The notes: generated by a model from the letters alone, not told the origin. Numbered from the stretch's first letter, positions 32,943-41,827 are shown. The stretch: DNA of 64,000 bases from Streptantibioticus parmotrematis (GCF_019890615.1 NZ_JAINVZ010000016.1:62001-126000), one strand, 5' to 3'. Numbers and translations: made by a program.

Positions 32943-34121
32943 ATGGCGACAAGCATTCCCGCCGGTAGCACCACCGACGGTGCCATCCAGGTAGGCCAGA
33001 GCGCGCAGCCCGCCGACGCGCGGGTGAGCGCCGCCGCGTCCTACGACGTGGCCGACTTCCCCGTGCCGCACGGGCGCGAGGAGGAGTGGCGGTTCACCCC
33101 GCTGGACCGGCTGCGCGGCCTGCACGACGGCACCGCCGAGGCCACCGGGGGCCTGCGGGTCGAGGTCGCCGCGCCCGAGGGCGTCACCGTCGAGACCGTC
33201 GACCGCGGCGACACGCGCCTGGGCCGGGCCGGCAAGCCGGTCGACCGGGTCGCGGCGCAGGCGTACAGCGCCTTCGAGAAGGCCTCGGTCGTCACCGTGC
33301 CCAAGGACGCGGTGCTGAGCGAGCCGGTGCGCATCACCGTGCACGGCGAGGGCGGCACGGTCTACGCCCACCAGCTGGTCGAGGTCGGCCGGTTCGCGGA
33401 GGCCGTCGTGGTCATCGACCACACCGGCGACGCGACGCTGGCGGCCAACGTCGAGTTCGTCGTCGGCGAGGGCGCCAAGCTCACCGTGGTCTCCGTCCAG
33501 GACTGGGACGACACCGCGGTGCACGTCGCCCAGCACACCGCACTGGTCGGCCGGGACGCCACCTTCAAGTCGGTGGTCGTCACCTTCGGCGGCGACCTGG
33601 TCCGGCTGCACCCGCGGGTCGTCTACGGCGGCACCGGCGGCGAGGCCGAGCTGTACGGCCTGTACTTCACCGACAACGGGCAGCACCAGGAGCACCGGCT
33701 CTTCATCGACCACGACACGCCGCACTGCCGCAGCAACGTCGCCTACAAGGGCGCGTTGCAGGGCCAGGACGCGCACGCGGTGTGGATCGGTGACGTGCTG
33801 ATCCGCGCGGTCGCCCAGGGCACCGACACCTACGAGCTCAACCGCAACCTGGTCCTCACCGACGGCGCCCGGGTCGACTCGGTGCCGAACCTGGAGATCG
33901 AGACCGGTGAGATCGTCGGCGCCGGACACGCCTCGGCGACCGGCCGGTTCGACGACGAGCAGCTGTTCTACCTGATGGCCCGCGGCATCCCGGCCGACGA
34001 GGCCCGCCGCCTGGTGGTGCGTGGCTTCTTCGCCGAACTCGTCCAGCAGATCGGCCTGGCCGACCTGGAGGAGCGCCTTCTCGCCAAGATCGAGCAGGAG
34101 CTGGAGGCTTCCGTCGGATGA
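32943..34121 (+). CDS. sufD: Fe-S cluster assembly protein SufD
   Basis: SufD pairs with SufB in the SufBC2D complex. The 392-residue protein has the SufB/D beta-helix core (IDHDTPHCRSNVAYKGAL; VWIGDVLIRA) and the shared C-terminal helix (DDEQLFYLMARGIPADEARRLVVRGFFAELVQQI). The N-terminal SufD-only helical part includes FPVPHGREEEWRFTPLDRLRGL. It lies 84 nt after sufB and overlaps the ferredoxin-like gene by 4 nt. Confidence 0.97.
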   Translation: MATSIPAGSTTDGAIQVGQSAQPADARVSAAASYDVADFPVPHGREEEWRFTPLDRLRGLHDGTAEATGGLRVEVAAPEGVTVETVDRGDTRLGRAGKPVDRVAAQAYSAFEKASVVTVPKDAVLSEPVRITVHGEGGTVYAHQLVEVGRFAEAVVVIDHTGDATLAANVEFVVGEGAKLTVVSVQDWDDTAVHVAQHTALVGRDATFKSVVVTFGGDLVRLHPRVVYGGTGGEAELYGLYFTDNGQHQEHRLFIDHDTPHCRSNVAYKGALQGQDAHAVWIGDVLIRAVAQGTDTYELNRNLVLTDGARVDSVPNLEIETGEIVGAGHASATGRFDDEQLFYLMARGIPADEARRLVVRGFFAELVQQIGLADLEERLLAKIEQELEASVG

Positions 34122-34456
34122 GCGCCCCCGGATTCGTCGCCGCCTGCACGCTGGGCGAGCTGGAGGACGACACCCCCAAGCGGGTGGAGATCGACGGCGT
34201 GCCCGTCTCGGTCGTGCGCACCGAGGGCGAGGTGTTCGCCATCAACGACACCTGTTCGCACGCCAACGTCTCGCTGTCCGAGGGCGAGGTGGAGGACTGC
34301 CAGATCGAGTGCTGGCTGCACGGCTCCAGCTTCGACCTGAGGACCGGCAAGCCGTCCGGGCTGCCCGCCACGCGGCCCGTCCCCGTATACCCCGTCAAGA
34401 TCGAAGGAGAGGGCGCGGACGCGACTGTGCTCATCTCCGTGACCCAGGAGTCCTGA
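34118..34456 (+). CDS. Rieske-type ferredoxin in the suf operon
   Basis: The 112-residue soluble protein carries the Rieske motifs CSHANVSLSEG (Cys, His) and CWLHGSSFDL (Cys, His), matching the ferredoxin components of non-haem-iron dioxygenases. No dioxygenase is nearby; the gene lies between sufD and sufC with a 4-nt overlap upstream and a 7-nt gap downstream. An electron-transfer role in Fe-S assembly, for example persulfide or Fe reduction, is therefore more likely than aromatic degradation (inference). This position is conserved in Streptomyces suf operons. Confidence 0.92.
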   Translation: MSAPGFVAACTLGELEDDTPKRVEIDGVPVSVVRTEGEVFAINDTCSHANVSLSEGEVEDCQIECWLHGSSFDLRTGKPSGLPATRPVPVYPVKIEGEGADATVLISVTQES

Positions 34457-34463
34457 GGCACCC

Positions 34464-35228
34464 ATGGCAACGCTTGAGATCCACGACCTGCATGTCTCCG
34501 TCGAGGCGGAGAACGGCCCCCGCGAGATCCTGCGCGGCGTCGACCTGACCGTGAAGCAGGGCGAGACCCACGCCATCATGGGCCCCAACGGCTCCGGCAA
34601 GTCCACCCTGGCCTACTCGCTGGCCGGCCACCCCAAGTACACCGTCACCGGCGGCACCGTCACCCTCGACGGTGAGGACGTGCTGGCCATGAGCGTGGAC
34701 GAGCGCGCCCGCGCCGGCGTCTTCCTCGCCATGCAGTACCCGGTCGAGGTGCCCGGCGTCTCGGTCTCCAACTTCCTGCGCACCTCCGCCACCGCCGTGC
34801 GCGGCGAGGCCCCCAAGCTGCGCACCTGGGTCAAGGAGGTCAAGGAGACGATGGAGGCGCTCCACATGGACGCCTCCTTCGCCGAGCGCAACGTCAACGA
34901 GGGCTTCTCCGGCGGTGAGAAGAAGCGCCACGAGATCCTCCAGCTGGAGCTGCTCAAGCCGAAGATCGCGATCCTCGACGAGACCGACTCCGGTCTGGAC
35001 GTCGACGCGCTGCGGATCGTCTCCGAGGGCGTCAACCGGGTCCGCGAGACCGGCACCGTCGGCACCCTGCTGATCACCCATTACACGCGCATCCTGCGCT
35101 ACATCAAGCCCGACTACGTCCACGTCTTCGCCGCGGGTCGCATCGCCGAGTCCGGTGGCGCGGAGCTGGCGGACAAGCTGGAGAACGAGGGCTACGAGGC
35201 GTACACGAAGGGCGGCGCATCCGAGTGA
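34464..35228 (+). CDS. sufC: Fe-S cluster assembly ATPase SufC
   Basis: SufC is the ABC-type ATPase that drives SufB-SufD rearrangement. The 254-residue product has Walker A GPNGSGKST (about residues 35-43), the SufC-specific signature FSGGEKKRHEILQ, Walker B KIAILDETDSGLD and the switch His in LLITHYTRIL. It is soluble and has no transporter partner. Its stop overlaps the sufS GTG by 4 nt. Confidence 0.98.
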   Translation: MATLEIHDLHVSVEAENGPREILRGVDLTVKQGETHAIMGPNGSGKSTLAYSLAGHPKYTVTGGTVTLDGEDVLAMSVDERARAGVFLAMQYPVEVPGVSVSNFLRTSATAVRGEAPKLRTWVKEVKETMEALHMDASFAERNVNEGFSGGEKKRHEILQLELLKPKIAILDETDSGLDVDALRIVSEGVNRVRETGTVGTLLITHYTRILRYIKPDYVHVFAAGRIAESGGAELADKLENEGYEAYTKGGASE

Positions 35229-36484
35229 GCCCGACGCTGCCGGGTCTTCTCGACACCGAGGCGATCCGCAAGGACTTCCCCGTGCTGGACCGGCTGGTCC
35301 ACGACGGGAAGAAGCTGGTGTACCTGGACAACGCGGCGACCTCGCAGAAGCCCCGCCAGGTGCTGGACGCCCTCACCGAGTACTACGAGAGCTACAACGC
35401 CAACGTCCACCGCGGCGTGCACGTTCTCGCCGAGGAGGCCACGGCAGCGTACGAGGGCGCCCGGGACAAGGTCGCGGCGTTCGTCAACGCGCCCAGCCGC
35501 GACGAGGTGATCTTCACCAAGAACGCCTCGGAGTCCCTCAACCTCGTCGCCAACATGCTCGGCTGGGCCGACGAGCCCTACCGGGTGGACAGCGACACCG
35601 AGATCGTCATCACGGAGATGGAGCACCACTCCAACATCGTGCCGTGGCAGCTGCTCGCGCAGCGCACCGGCGCGAAGCTCAAGTGGTTCGGCCTGACCGA
35701 CGACGGACGGCTCGACCTGTCCACCATCGACCAGGTCATCACCGAGAAGACCAAGGTCGTCTCGTTCGTGCTGGTCTCCAACATCCTCGGCACCGTCAAC
35801 CCGGTCGAGGCGATCGTGCGCCGGGCGCAGGAGGTCGGCGCGCTGGTCGTGGTCGACGCCTCGCAGGCCGCACCGCACATGCCGCTGGACGTGCAGGCGC
35901 TCCAAGCCGACTTCGTGGCTTTCACCGGCCACAAGATGTGCGGCCCGACCGGCATCGGCGTGCTGTGGGGCCGCCAGGAGCTGCTGGAGGACCTGCCGCC
36001 GTTCCTGGGCGGCGGCGAGATGATCGAGACCGTCTCGATGCACTCGTCCACCTACGCCCCGGCGCCGCACAAGTTCGAGGCCGGCACCCCGCCGATCGCC
36101 CAGGCGATCGGGCTCGGCGTGGCCGTGGACTACCTGACGTCGATCGGCCTGGACCGGATCGCCGAGCACGAGCACGCGCTGACCCGGTACGCGGTCGAGC
36201 GGCTGCGCGAGGTGCCCGACCTGCGCATCATCGGCCCCACCACGGCCGAGGACCGCGGCGCGGCGATCTCGTTCACCCTCGGTGACATCCACCCGCACGA
36301 CGTGGGCCAGGTGCTGGACGAGCAGGGCATCGCGGTGCGCGTCGGCCACCACTGCGCGCGGCCGGTCTGCCTGCGGTACGGAATTCCGGCGACCACGCGG
36401 GCGTCCTTCTATCTGTACTCCACGCCGGCCGAGGTGGACGCCTTGGTCGACGGACTGGAGCACGTCCGGAACTTCTTCGGATAG
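35225..36484 (+). CDS. sufS: Cysteine desulfurase SufS
   Basis: SufS takes sulfur from L-cysteine with PLP and passes it to SufU. The 419-residue enzyme has the class V aminotransferase fold with the PLP Lys in FTGHKMCGPTGIGVLWG, the early YLDNAATSQKP segment, the VDASQAAPHMPLDV Asp and the catalytic Cys loop in RVGHHCARPVCLRYGI (short-loop SufS type). The start is GTG 35225, overlapping the sufC stop. sufU follows after 11 nt. Confidence 0.98.
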   Translation: MSPTLPGLLDTEAIRKDFPVLDRLVHDGKKLVYLDNAATSQKPRQVLDALTEYYESYNANVHRGVHVLAEEATAAYEGARDKVAAFVNAPSRDEVIFTKNASESLNLVANMLGWADEPYRVDSDTEIVITEMEHHSNIVPWQLLAQRTGAKLKWFGLTDDGRLDLSTIDQVITEKTKVVSFVLVSNILGTVNPVEAIVRRAQEVGALVVVDASQAAPHMPLDVQALQADFVAFTGHKMCGPTGIGVLWGRQELLEDLPPFLGGGEMIETVSMHSSTYAPAPHKFEAGTPPIAQAIGLGVAVDYLTSIGLDRIAEHEHALTRYAVERLREVPDLRIIGPTTAEDRGAAISFTLGDIHPHDVGQVLDEQGIAVRVGHHCARPVCLRYGIPATTRASFYLYSTPAEVDALVDGLEHVRNFFG

Positions 36485-36495
36485 GGGCCGCACCT

Positions 36496-36960
36496 GTGAA
36501 GCTGGATTCGATGTACCAGGACGTCATCCTGGACCACTACAAGCACCCGCACGGCCGGGGCTTGCGGGACGGGGACGCCGAGGTGCACCACGTCAACCCG
36601 ACGTGTGGTGACGAGATCACCCTTCGGGTGAGGATCTCCGGCGACATCGTCGAGGACGTCTCGTACGAGGGCCAGGGCTGCTCCATCAGCCAGGCCAGCG
36701 CGTCGGTGCTCAACGATCTGCTGGTCGGCAAGGAACTCGCCGACGCCCGGCGGATCCAGGAGCAGTTCCTCGAACTGATGCAGTCCAAGGGCCGGATCGA
36801 GCCCGACGACGCGATGGAGGAGGTGCTGGAGGACGCGGTCGCGTTCGCCGGCGTCTCGAAGTACCCGGCGCGTGTGAAGTGCGCGCTGCTGAGCTGGATG
36901 GCGTGGAAGGACGCGACCGCGCAGGCGCTGTCAGCCAAGGAAGCCCAGGAGTCGGCATGA
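36496..36960 (+). CDS. sufU: Fe-S cluster assembly sulfurtransferase SufU
   Basis: SufU is a zinc-dependent sulfur acceptor for SufS. The 154-residue protein has the three Zn/sulfur cysteines in NPTCGDEITLRV, EGQGCSISQASAS and RVKCALLSW, and an Asp after the first Cys (CGDE), the SufU pattern. It starts with GTG and MYQDVILDHYKHPHGRG follows. The stop overlaps sufT by 4 nt. Confidence 0.97.
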   Translation: MKLDSMYQDVILDHYKHPHGRGLRDGDAEVHHVNPTCGDEITLRVRISGDIVEDVSYEGQGCSISQASASVLNDLLVGKELADARRIQEQFLELMQSKGRIEPDDAMEEVLEDAVAFAGVSKYPARVKCALLSWMAWKDATAQALSAKEAQESA

Positions 36961-37292
36961 GCGAGAACGTCACCACCACCACGCCCGCCTCCGAGGAGGA
37001 GATCCGCGAGGCGCTGTACGACGTCGTCGACCCCGAACTGGGCATCGACGTCGTCAACCTCGGGCTGATCTACGGCATCCACGTCGACGACTCCAACATC
37101 GCGACGCTCGACATGACGCTGACCTCGGCGGCCTGTCCGCTGACCGACGTCATCGAGGACCAGGCGAAGTCGGCGACGGAGGGCATCGTCAACGACCTGA
37201 AGATCAACTGGGTCTGGATGCCGCCGTGGGGCCCCGACAAGATCACGGACGAGGGCCGAGAGCAGCTACGCGCCCTGGGCTTCAACGTCTGA
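36957..37292 (+). CDS. sufT: MIP18/DUF59 metal-sulfur cluster assembly factor (SufT)
   Basis: The 111-residue protein is the DUF59 (FeS_assembly_P) type: EEIREALYDVVDPELGIDVVNLGLIYGI, then TLTSAACPLTDVIEDQ with the conserved Cys, and VWMPPWGPDKITDEGREQLRALGF. SufT-like proteins help cluster maturation or carrier steps. I start at ATG 36957, which overlaps the sufU stop; a frame extension further upstream lies within sufU and is not real. It ends the suf operon, and a long inverted repeat follows 14 nt later. Confidence 0.95.
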   Translation: MSENVTTTTPASEEEIREALYDVVDPELGIDVVNLGLIYGIHVDDSNIATLDMTLTSAACPLTDVIEDQAKSATEGIVNDLKINWVWMPPWGPDKITDEGREQLRALGFNV

Positions 37293-37305
37293 CGCGGATT
37301 TTCTA

Positions 37306-37427
37306 GGGGCGCGGGGAACTGCGCGACCAGGCACGGCGAAAGCTGTGGTGAGCCACCGGCCCGGGGTCCTACGGTCGTTCCTGGATCACCGGCCAGTGGG
37401 GGCTGAGCGCGCAGTTCCCCGCGCCCC
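37306..37427. repeat. REP-like inverted repeat, 20-bp arms, 82-nt spacer
   Basis: The 20-nt arms 37306-37325 and 37408-37427 are perfectly complementary; the left arm begins GGGGCGCGGGGAAC. A partial second copy of the right end, with the A-run and ACACAAC, follows at 37441-37466. This GC arm is a dispersed element that I recall from many Streptomyces intergenic regions. Here it lies directly after the suf operon and can fold into a long terminator-like stem. The rest of the 280-nt spacer (37293-37572) holds no gene. Confidence 0.8.
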
Positions 37428-37572
37428 CAAAAGACACAACCCCCCGCGCCCCCAAAAAAACACAACGTGCCGTAGTCACCAGTGTGTAGCGCTTCGTTCT
37501 CCCGTCGTACGTTCGTAGTTGGCGCGTTCGCGCCACTCTCTACGCGACGTGCCCGCCGACGAGAGGACCCTC

Positions 37573-38958
37573 GTGCCGCACAGCCCTGCCCGTATCGCCG
37601 TCGTGGCCGCCGCAGCCCTGGCGCTCGGCGTCGTCAACGCCCCCGCCCACGCGTCGAGTTACGGCACTCCGAGCATCGCGCTCTCCGACGCCTACCTGAG
37701 CGGCGCGGTCGGCGCCACCGGTGATCCGACCGTCACCGTGACCCTCGCCCAGAAGGGCGCGGACGCCAGCCAGTTGACGGTCGCCGCGACCAAGAGCAGC
37801 GACGCGTCGGTGGCCGCGGCCACCGACGTGACCGTCACCGGTACCGGCGCCACCCGTACCGTCGCCGTCGAGGCCGAAGGCGTCGGGTACGCCGACCTCA
37901 CCCTCAAGGTGACCGGCGCGGGCGGCAAGACGGCCACCACCACGCTGCACTACGCCGCCTCGCAGTCCGTCTCCGACTCCGCCGACACCCGCTACTTCAC
38001 CGGTGCCGCCGACGCGTCGGCCGCCGTCGACGTGGGCGGCGGCTACACGGTCGTGGCGGACGACGAGAGCAACACCCTGCGGCTGTACCGCGACGACACC
38101 TCCGGCGCGCCGGTCAGGACCTGGGACTTCGACGCCCAGTTGGGGAACCCGGACGAGATGGACCTGGAGGCCGCCGCGCGGGTCGGCGACACCGTCTACT
38201 GGACCGGCTCGATGGGCAACAACAAGGACGGCAAGCTGGAGCCGGACCGCTCCACGCTGTTCACCACGACCGTCAGCGGCTCCGGCGCCGACACCCAGCT
38301 GACCTTCGGCGGCTCCTACCAGGGCCTGCGCGACGACCTGATCGCCTGGGACCAGGCCAACGGCAACCGGCTCGGCTTCGCCGCCGGGGCCGCCAAGGGC
38401 CAGATCCCCAAGGAGGTCAACGGGTTCAACGTCGAGGGCCTGGAGTTCGCACCGGGCAGTTCGACCACCGCGTACCTCGGCTTCCGTGCTCCGCTGGTGC
38501 CCCCGCAGGACGGCGGCAAGGCGCTGCTGGTCCCGGTCACCAACATCGACCAGCTGGCCGCCTCCGGTCAGAACACCGCGACGCACGCCACCTTCGCCGA
38601 CCCGATCGAGCTGGACCTCGGCGGCCTGAGCGTCCGCGACATCCGCCGCAACGACGCCGGGCAGTACCTGATCGTCGCCGGGTCCTACGCGGCCGACGAC
38701 CCGAGCGAGCCGTACGTCCTGTACTCCTGGGACGGCGTCGCGGGCGACCAGCCGGTGAAGCTGATGACCGTGCCCACCGAGTACGGCGCCTGGGAGTCGG
38801 TCATCTCGGTGCCCGACCTGTCCGCGCCGGGCGCCCAGGTCCAGTTGATCCAGGACGACGGCTCCGCCGACCTGTACGGCGACGGCACCGAGGCCAAGGA
38901 CCTCGACCAGAGCGAGTGGCAGAAGTCCCGCACTACCTGGTTCACGCTGAACGGCTGA
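37573..38958 (+). CDS. Secreted DUF3616-like protein
   Basis: The 461-residue product has a signal peptide (SPARIAVVAAAALALGVVNAPAHAS). A roughly 110-residue beta-rich domain with BACON/Ig-like repeats of T, V and G follows. The rest is a propeller-like domain (YRDDTSGAPVRTWDFD, then DLEAAARVGDTVYWTGSMGNNKDGKL, and FNVEGLEFAPGSSTTAYLGFRAPLVPP). The DLEAA, WTGSMGNNK and EGL-LGFR segments resemble DUF3616, a family of unknown function. GTG 37573 is chosen for the GAGAGG site 6 nt upstream and the signal peptide right after it. The substrate is not known; an extracellular enzyme or binding role is possible. Confidence 0.7.
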   Translation: MPHSPARIAVVAAAALALGVVNAPAHASSYGTPSIALSDAYLSGAVGATGDPTVTVTLAQKGADASQLTVAATKSSDASVAAATDVTVTGTGATRTVAVEAEGVGYADLTLKVTGAGGKTATTTLHYAASQSVSDSADTRYFTGAADASAAVDVGGGYTVVADDESNTLRLYRDDTSGAPVRTWDFDAQLGNPDEMDLEAAARVGDTVYWTGSMGNNKDGKLEPDRSTLFTTTVSGSGADTQLTFGGSYQGLRDDLIAWDQANGNRLGFAAGAAKGQIPKEVNGFNVEGLEFAPGSSTTAYLGFRAPLVPPQDGGKALLVPVTNIDQLAASGQNTATHATFADPIELDLGGLSVRDIRRNDAGQYLIVAGSYAADDPSEPYVLYSWDGVAGDQPVKLMTVPTEYGAWESVISVPDLSAPGAQVQLIQDDGSADLYGDGTEAKDLDQSEWQKSRTTWFTLNG

Positions 38959-39010
38959 GCCGAACGAAGTGAGCCCGCACCAACCGGGTCTCCATGAATG
39001 TGAGGGAGGT

Positions 39011-39048
39011 GTGTACGAGCGTACGCATCGCTATGTACGCTCGTACAC
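39011..39048. promoter_or_regulatory. Twin-palindrome operator of the SMR/TetR pair
   Basis: Perfect 14-bp arms (39011-39024 and 39035-39048) flank a 10-bp spacer. Each arm itself contains a 12-bp palindrome, GTACGAGCGTAC (39013-39024) and GTACGCTCGTAC (39035-39046), whose centres are 22 bp apart. TACGCT (39036-39041) could be the -10, and the ATG of the SMR gene starts directly after the right arm, so no Shine-Dalgarno fits. The layout suits two TetR dimers that block the promoter and start. Confidence 0.75.
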
Positions 39049-39375
39049 ATGCCATACGTGACGCTGGCGGGCGCGATCCTCTCCGAGGTGCTGGCGACCA
39101 CGGCTCTGAAGTACACCGACGGGTTCTCGCGGTTGTGGCCGTCGACGGCGACCGCCGCCGGATACGTGCTGTCCTTCTACCTGTTGTCGGTCACCCTGCG
39201 CACCATGGAGATCGGCACCGTCTACGCGATATGGTCCGCGGTCGGCACCGCGGTGATCGCCGGGATCGGGATGGCGTTCCTCGGCGAGAGCGTCAGCGCC
39301 GTCAAACTCCTCGGGGTGGCCCTGGTGATCGCCGGGGTCGTCGTGCTCAATCTGGGCGGTGCGTCGCACGGATGA
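39049..39375 (+). CDS. Small multidrug resistance (SMR) efflux protein
   Basis: The 108-residue protein has four transmembrane helices and the EmrE/QacE pattern: the essential membrane Glu is Glu13 (LAGAILSEVLATTALK), and Trp in YAIWSAVGTAVIAG is conserved. It should exchange cationic lipophilic drugs for protons, with dual topology. Its stop overlaps the TetR gene (ATGA). The large operator abuts the ATG, which suggests a leaderless, drug-inducible mRNA. Its true substrates cannot be told from sequence. Confidence 0.93.
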   Translation: MPYVTLAGAILSEVLATTALKYTDGFSRLWPSTATAAGYVLSFYLLSVTLRTMEIGTVYAIWSAVGTAVIAGIGMAFLGESVSAVKLLGVALVIAGVVVLNLGGASHG

Positions 39376-39917
39376 CCCGCCGTCGCCACGATCCGGACCG
39401 CGCGCAGCGGATCATCGACGCCGCCCTGCGGGTCGTGGGCCGCGACGGCATCGCCGGGCTCAGCCACCGGGCCGTCGCCGCCGAGGCGGACGTGCCGCTG
39501 GGCTCCACCACGTACCACTTCGCCACGCTCGACGACCTGCTGGTGGCGGCGCTGCGGCAGTTGGACGAGCGGTTCATCGAGGACCTGCGGGCCCACCCGG
39601 GCCTCGCCGACCCGGACGCGGACCTCGCCACCGAAGTCGCCCGGCTGACGGGGGAGTTCCTGCGCGGCGAGCACTCCCGCGCGGTGCTGGAGTACGAGAT
39701 CTACCTGACCGCGCTGCGCCGCGAGGCGGTCCGGCCGGTGGCCGCCGAGTTCGTGGACGCCGCGGTGGAGGTGCTGGCCGTGCGGGTCGACCGGGAGACC
39801 GCCCGGGCGCTGGTCGCCCTGATCGACGGGCTGGCGCTCCAGAGCCTGCTCACGGGCCGCCCGTACGATGAGGACGAGGCGCGGGCGGTCTTCGCCCGGG
39901 TCATCGGCCCGCGCTGA
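39372..39917 (+). CDS. TetR-family repressor of the SMR pump
   Basis: The 181-residue protein has an N-terminal TetR HTH ([52 protein letters not shown], about residues 9-58) and an all-helical ligand domain. The STTYHF recognition helix is typical. It is co-transcribed with the pump (4-nt overlap) and is therefore under the same twin-palindrome operator, a simple negative feedback. ATG 39372 is used; the open frame upstream lies in the pump gene. Confidence 0.93.
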   Translation: MTRRRHDPDRAQRIIDAALRVVGRDGIAGLSHRAVAAEADVPLGSTTYHFATLDDLLVAALRQLDERFIEDLRAHPGLADPDADLATEVARLTGEFLRGEHSRAVLEYEIYLTALRREAVRPVAAEFVDAAVEVLAVRVDRETARALVALIDGLALQSLLTGRPYDEDEARAVFARVIGPR

Positions 39918-40032
39918 GCGCCTCGCGCCGAGCGGCCCGTGCCGACGCGCGTCCGGCGCCGATGCGTGCGACCTGCGGCGGAAGGCGGATTCCGGGATGC
40001 GGGCCGGTTGGGCATCCCGGCGGGCCAGCGAC

Positions 40033-40046
40033 TAGCGTTCGGTGCA
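40033..40046 (+). promoter_or_regulatory. Candidate leaderless dapD promoter
   Basis: TAGCGT (40033-40038) ends 7 nt before the dapD ATG, with TTGGGC (40008-40013) 19 bp upstream. No Shine-Dalgarno precedes the ATG. Confidence 0.5.
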
Positions 40047-41035
40047 TGACTGACACGACCACCCTGCGCCCCCTCGGCGCCGCCGCCACCGGCCTCGCCA
40101 CCGTCGCCGACGACGGCACCGTCCTCGACACCTGGTTCCCGGCGCCCGAACTGGTCGAGCAGCCGGGCCCGGCCGGCACCGAGCGGCTCACCGCCGAGCG
40201 CGCCGCCGAACTGCTGGGCGAGGCCGCGCCCCGGGCCCTCGGTCCCGACCCGCGGCGCGGCGTGGAGGTCGTCGCGGTCCGCACGGTCATCGGCTCGCTG
40301 GACGACAAGCCGCTCGACACCCACGACGTCTACCTGCGGCTGCACCTGCTCAGCCACCGCCTGGTGCGGCCCAACGGGCAGAGCCTGGACGGCATCTTCG
40401 GCCTGCTGGCCAACGTGGTGTGGACCTCGCTCGGCCCGGTGCCGGTGGACGGCGTGGAGCGCGCGCGTCTCGCCGCCCGCGCCGAGGGCCTGCACCTCGC
40501 GGTGTACGGCGTCGACAAGTTCCCGCGCATGACGGACTACGTGGTCCCGGCCGGTGTCCGCATCGCCGACGCCGACCGCGTCCGGCTCGGCGCCCACCTG
40601 GCCGCCGGGACCACCGTGATGCACGAGGGCTTCTGCAACTTCAACGCGGGCACCCTGGGGACCTCGATGGTCGAGGGCCGCATCAGCCAGGGTGTCATCG
40701 TCGGCGACGGCTCCGACATCGGCGGCGGCGCGTCGATCATGGGCACGCTCTCCGGCGGCGGCAAGGAGATCGTCTCCATCGGGCAGCGCTGCCTGCTCGG
40801 CGCCGAGGCGGGCATCGGTATCTCGCTCGGTGACGACTGCGTGGTCGAGGCCGGCCTCTACGTCACCGCCGGGACTCGGGTCACGCTGCCGGACGGCCAG
40901 GTCGTCAAGGCCAAGGACCTGTCCGGCGCCGACAACCTCCTCTTCCGCCGCAACTCCGTCACCGGCACGGTCGAGGTCCTCCAGCGCACCGGCTCCTGGG
41001 GCGGCCTGAACGCGGTGCTGCACAGCCACAACTAG
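40046..41035 (+). CDS. dapD: 2,3,4,5-tetrahydropyridine-2,6-dicarboxylate N-succinyltransferase
   Basis: DapD makes N-succinyl-2-amino-6-ketopimelate in the lysine/meso-diaminopimelate pathway. The 329-residue product is the actinobacterial DapD type. It has an N-terminal helical domain and a left-handed beta-helix of hexapeptide repeats (about 165-290: [37 protein letters not shown], then [27 protein letters not shown]) and a C-terminal [12 protein letters not shown] segment. The start is ATG 40046; the frame stays open 84 nt further upstream, without similarity. Confidence 0.95.
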   Translation: MTDTTTLRPLGAAATGLATVADDGTVLDTWFPAPELVEQPGPAGTERLTAERAAELLGEAAPRALGPDPRRGVEVVAVRTVIGSLDDKPLDTHDVYLRLHLLSHRLVRPNGQSLDGIFGLLANVVWTSLGPVPVDGVERARLAARAEGLHLAVYGVDKFPRMTDYVVPAGVRIADADRVRLGAHLAAGTTVMHEGFCNFNAGTLGTSMVEGRISQGVIVGDGSDIGGGASIMGTLSGGGKEIVSIGQRCLLGAEAGIGISLGDDCVVEAGLYVTAGTRVTLPDGQVVKAKDLSGADNLLFRRNSVTGTVEVLQRTGSWGGLNAVLHSHN

Positions 41036-41050
41036 CGCGCCCGCCGCGTG

Positions 41051-41099
41051 CGGTCCGGCGCGGGGCCGAGGGCGTCCCGCCCCGCCTCGTGCCGGACCG
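41051..41099. terminator. Bidirectional hairpin between dapD and the DinB gene
   Basis: CGGTCCGGC (41051-41059) pairs with GCCGGACCG (41091-41099), and GCGGGG (41060-41065) with CCCCGC (41080-41085). It lies between convergent stops. Confidence 0.7.
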
Positions 41100-41118
41100 T
41101 CACGCGGTCACCGCCCGC

Positions 41119-41691
41119 TCAACTCGTCGCGGCCTCCTGCTCGTCGCCCTCCCGCGCCTGCCGCTCCGCCGCGATCAGCGCGAAGGACGTGCCGCCGTCC
41201 AGGCTCTCGCGCAGGATGTCCGCGTGCCCCGCGTGGCGTCCGGCCTCCTGGATCAGATGGGCGAGGATCCAGCGCGCCGAGCGCTTGGCGCCCGGCGGGA
41301 ACCACGGCAGGTCCGGCAGCGCCACGGTCACCTCCAGATCGGGCAGCGCCCGCACCAGTTCCTCGGTCTCCCGCCCGGCCGCGCGGTACGCGGCGATCAG
41401 CCCGTCGAGCGTCTCGTCGCCGACCATCCGGAACGAGTCGTGCCAGTTGCTCTCGTCCCGCGGCACCAGGTCCTGCGGGCGGCCGCTCAGGATGCCGACG
41501 ATCCAGTGCCGTTCCACCTCGGTGCAGTGCTTGATCAGCCCGGCGACCGACAGCTCGCTCTTCGTGGGCCGCGCCGCCGCCTGCTCGTCGGTGAGGCCGA
41601 ACGCGGCCCTGATCACCGCGGCACGCTGCTCTGCCACGAACATCAGCAGCGTCTCCCGCTCGTCGTTGCCCTCGCCCACGAAGGTGACCAT
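41119..41691 (-). CDS. DinB-family (DUF664) protein
   Basis: The 190-residue protein is a DinB-fold helical bundle: LMFVAEQRAAVIRAAFGLTDEQAAARPTKSELSVAGLIKHCTEVERHWIVGIL, with His ligands in GLIKHCTEVERHW and later HLIQEAGRHAGHADILRE. Such proteins are metal-dependent and often use mycothiol or bacillithiol, but this one has no assigned reaction. ATG 41691 has AGGA about 5 nt upstream; a GTG 33 nt earlier is the alternative. It is a single gene, convergent with dapD. Confidence 0.88.
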   Translation of the reverse strand: MVTFVGEGNDERETLLMFVAEQRAAVIRAAFGLTDEQAAARPTKSELSVAGLIKHCTEVERHWIVGILSGRPQDLVPRDESNWHDSFRMVGDETLDGLIAAYRAAGRETEELVRALPDLEVTVALPDLPWFPPGAKRSARWILAHLIQEAGRHAGHADILRESLDGGTSFALIAAERQAREGDEQEAATS

Positions 41692-41769
41692 GACGTCCTC
41701 GCTTCCCCGCGCGGGCGTGCCCACGCCGTCGTTGCCATCGTTCTCGCCCTTTCGGACAACGACAACGCT

Positions 41770-41808
41770 AGGGGCCCTCGAGGACGGGTTCGGTCCTCAA
41801 GGGCCCCT
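41770..41808 (-). terminator. Terminator of the secreted nuclease gene
   Basis: AGGGGCCCT (41770-41778) pairs with AGGGCCCCT (41800-41808), and GAGGAC (41780-41785) with GTCCTC (41793-41798); one C/A mismatch lies between. It starts 20 nt after the nuclease stop on the minus strand. Confidence 0.7.
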
Positions 41809-41827
41809 GCTTTCGCGCGGGCCGCCG

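Noticed and set aside
30960-33929. A 989-codon minus-strand frame under sufR, sufB and sufD
   Set aside because: Three well-conserved genes lie on the opposite strand, and the minus frame has no recognisable domain.
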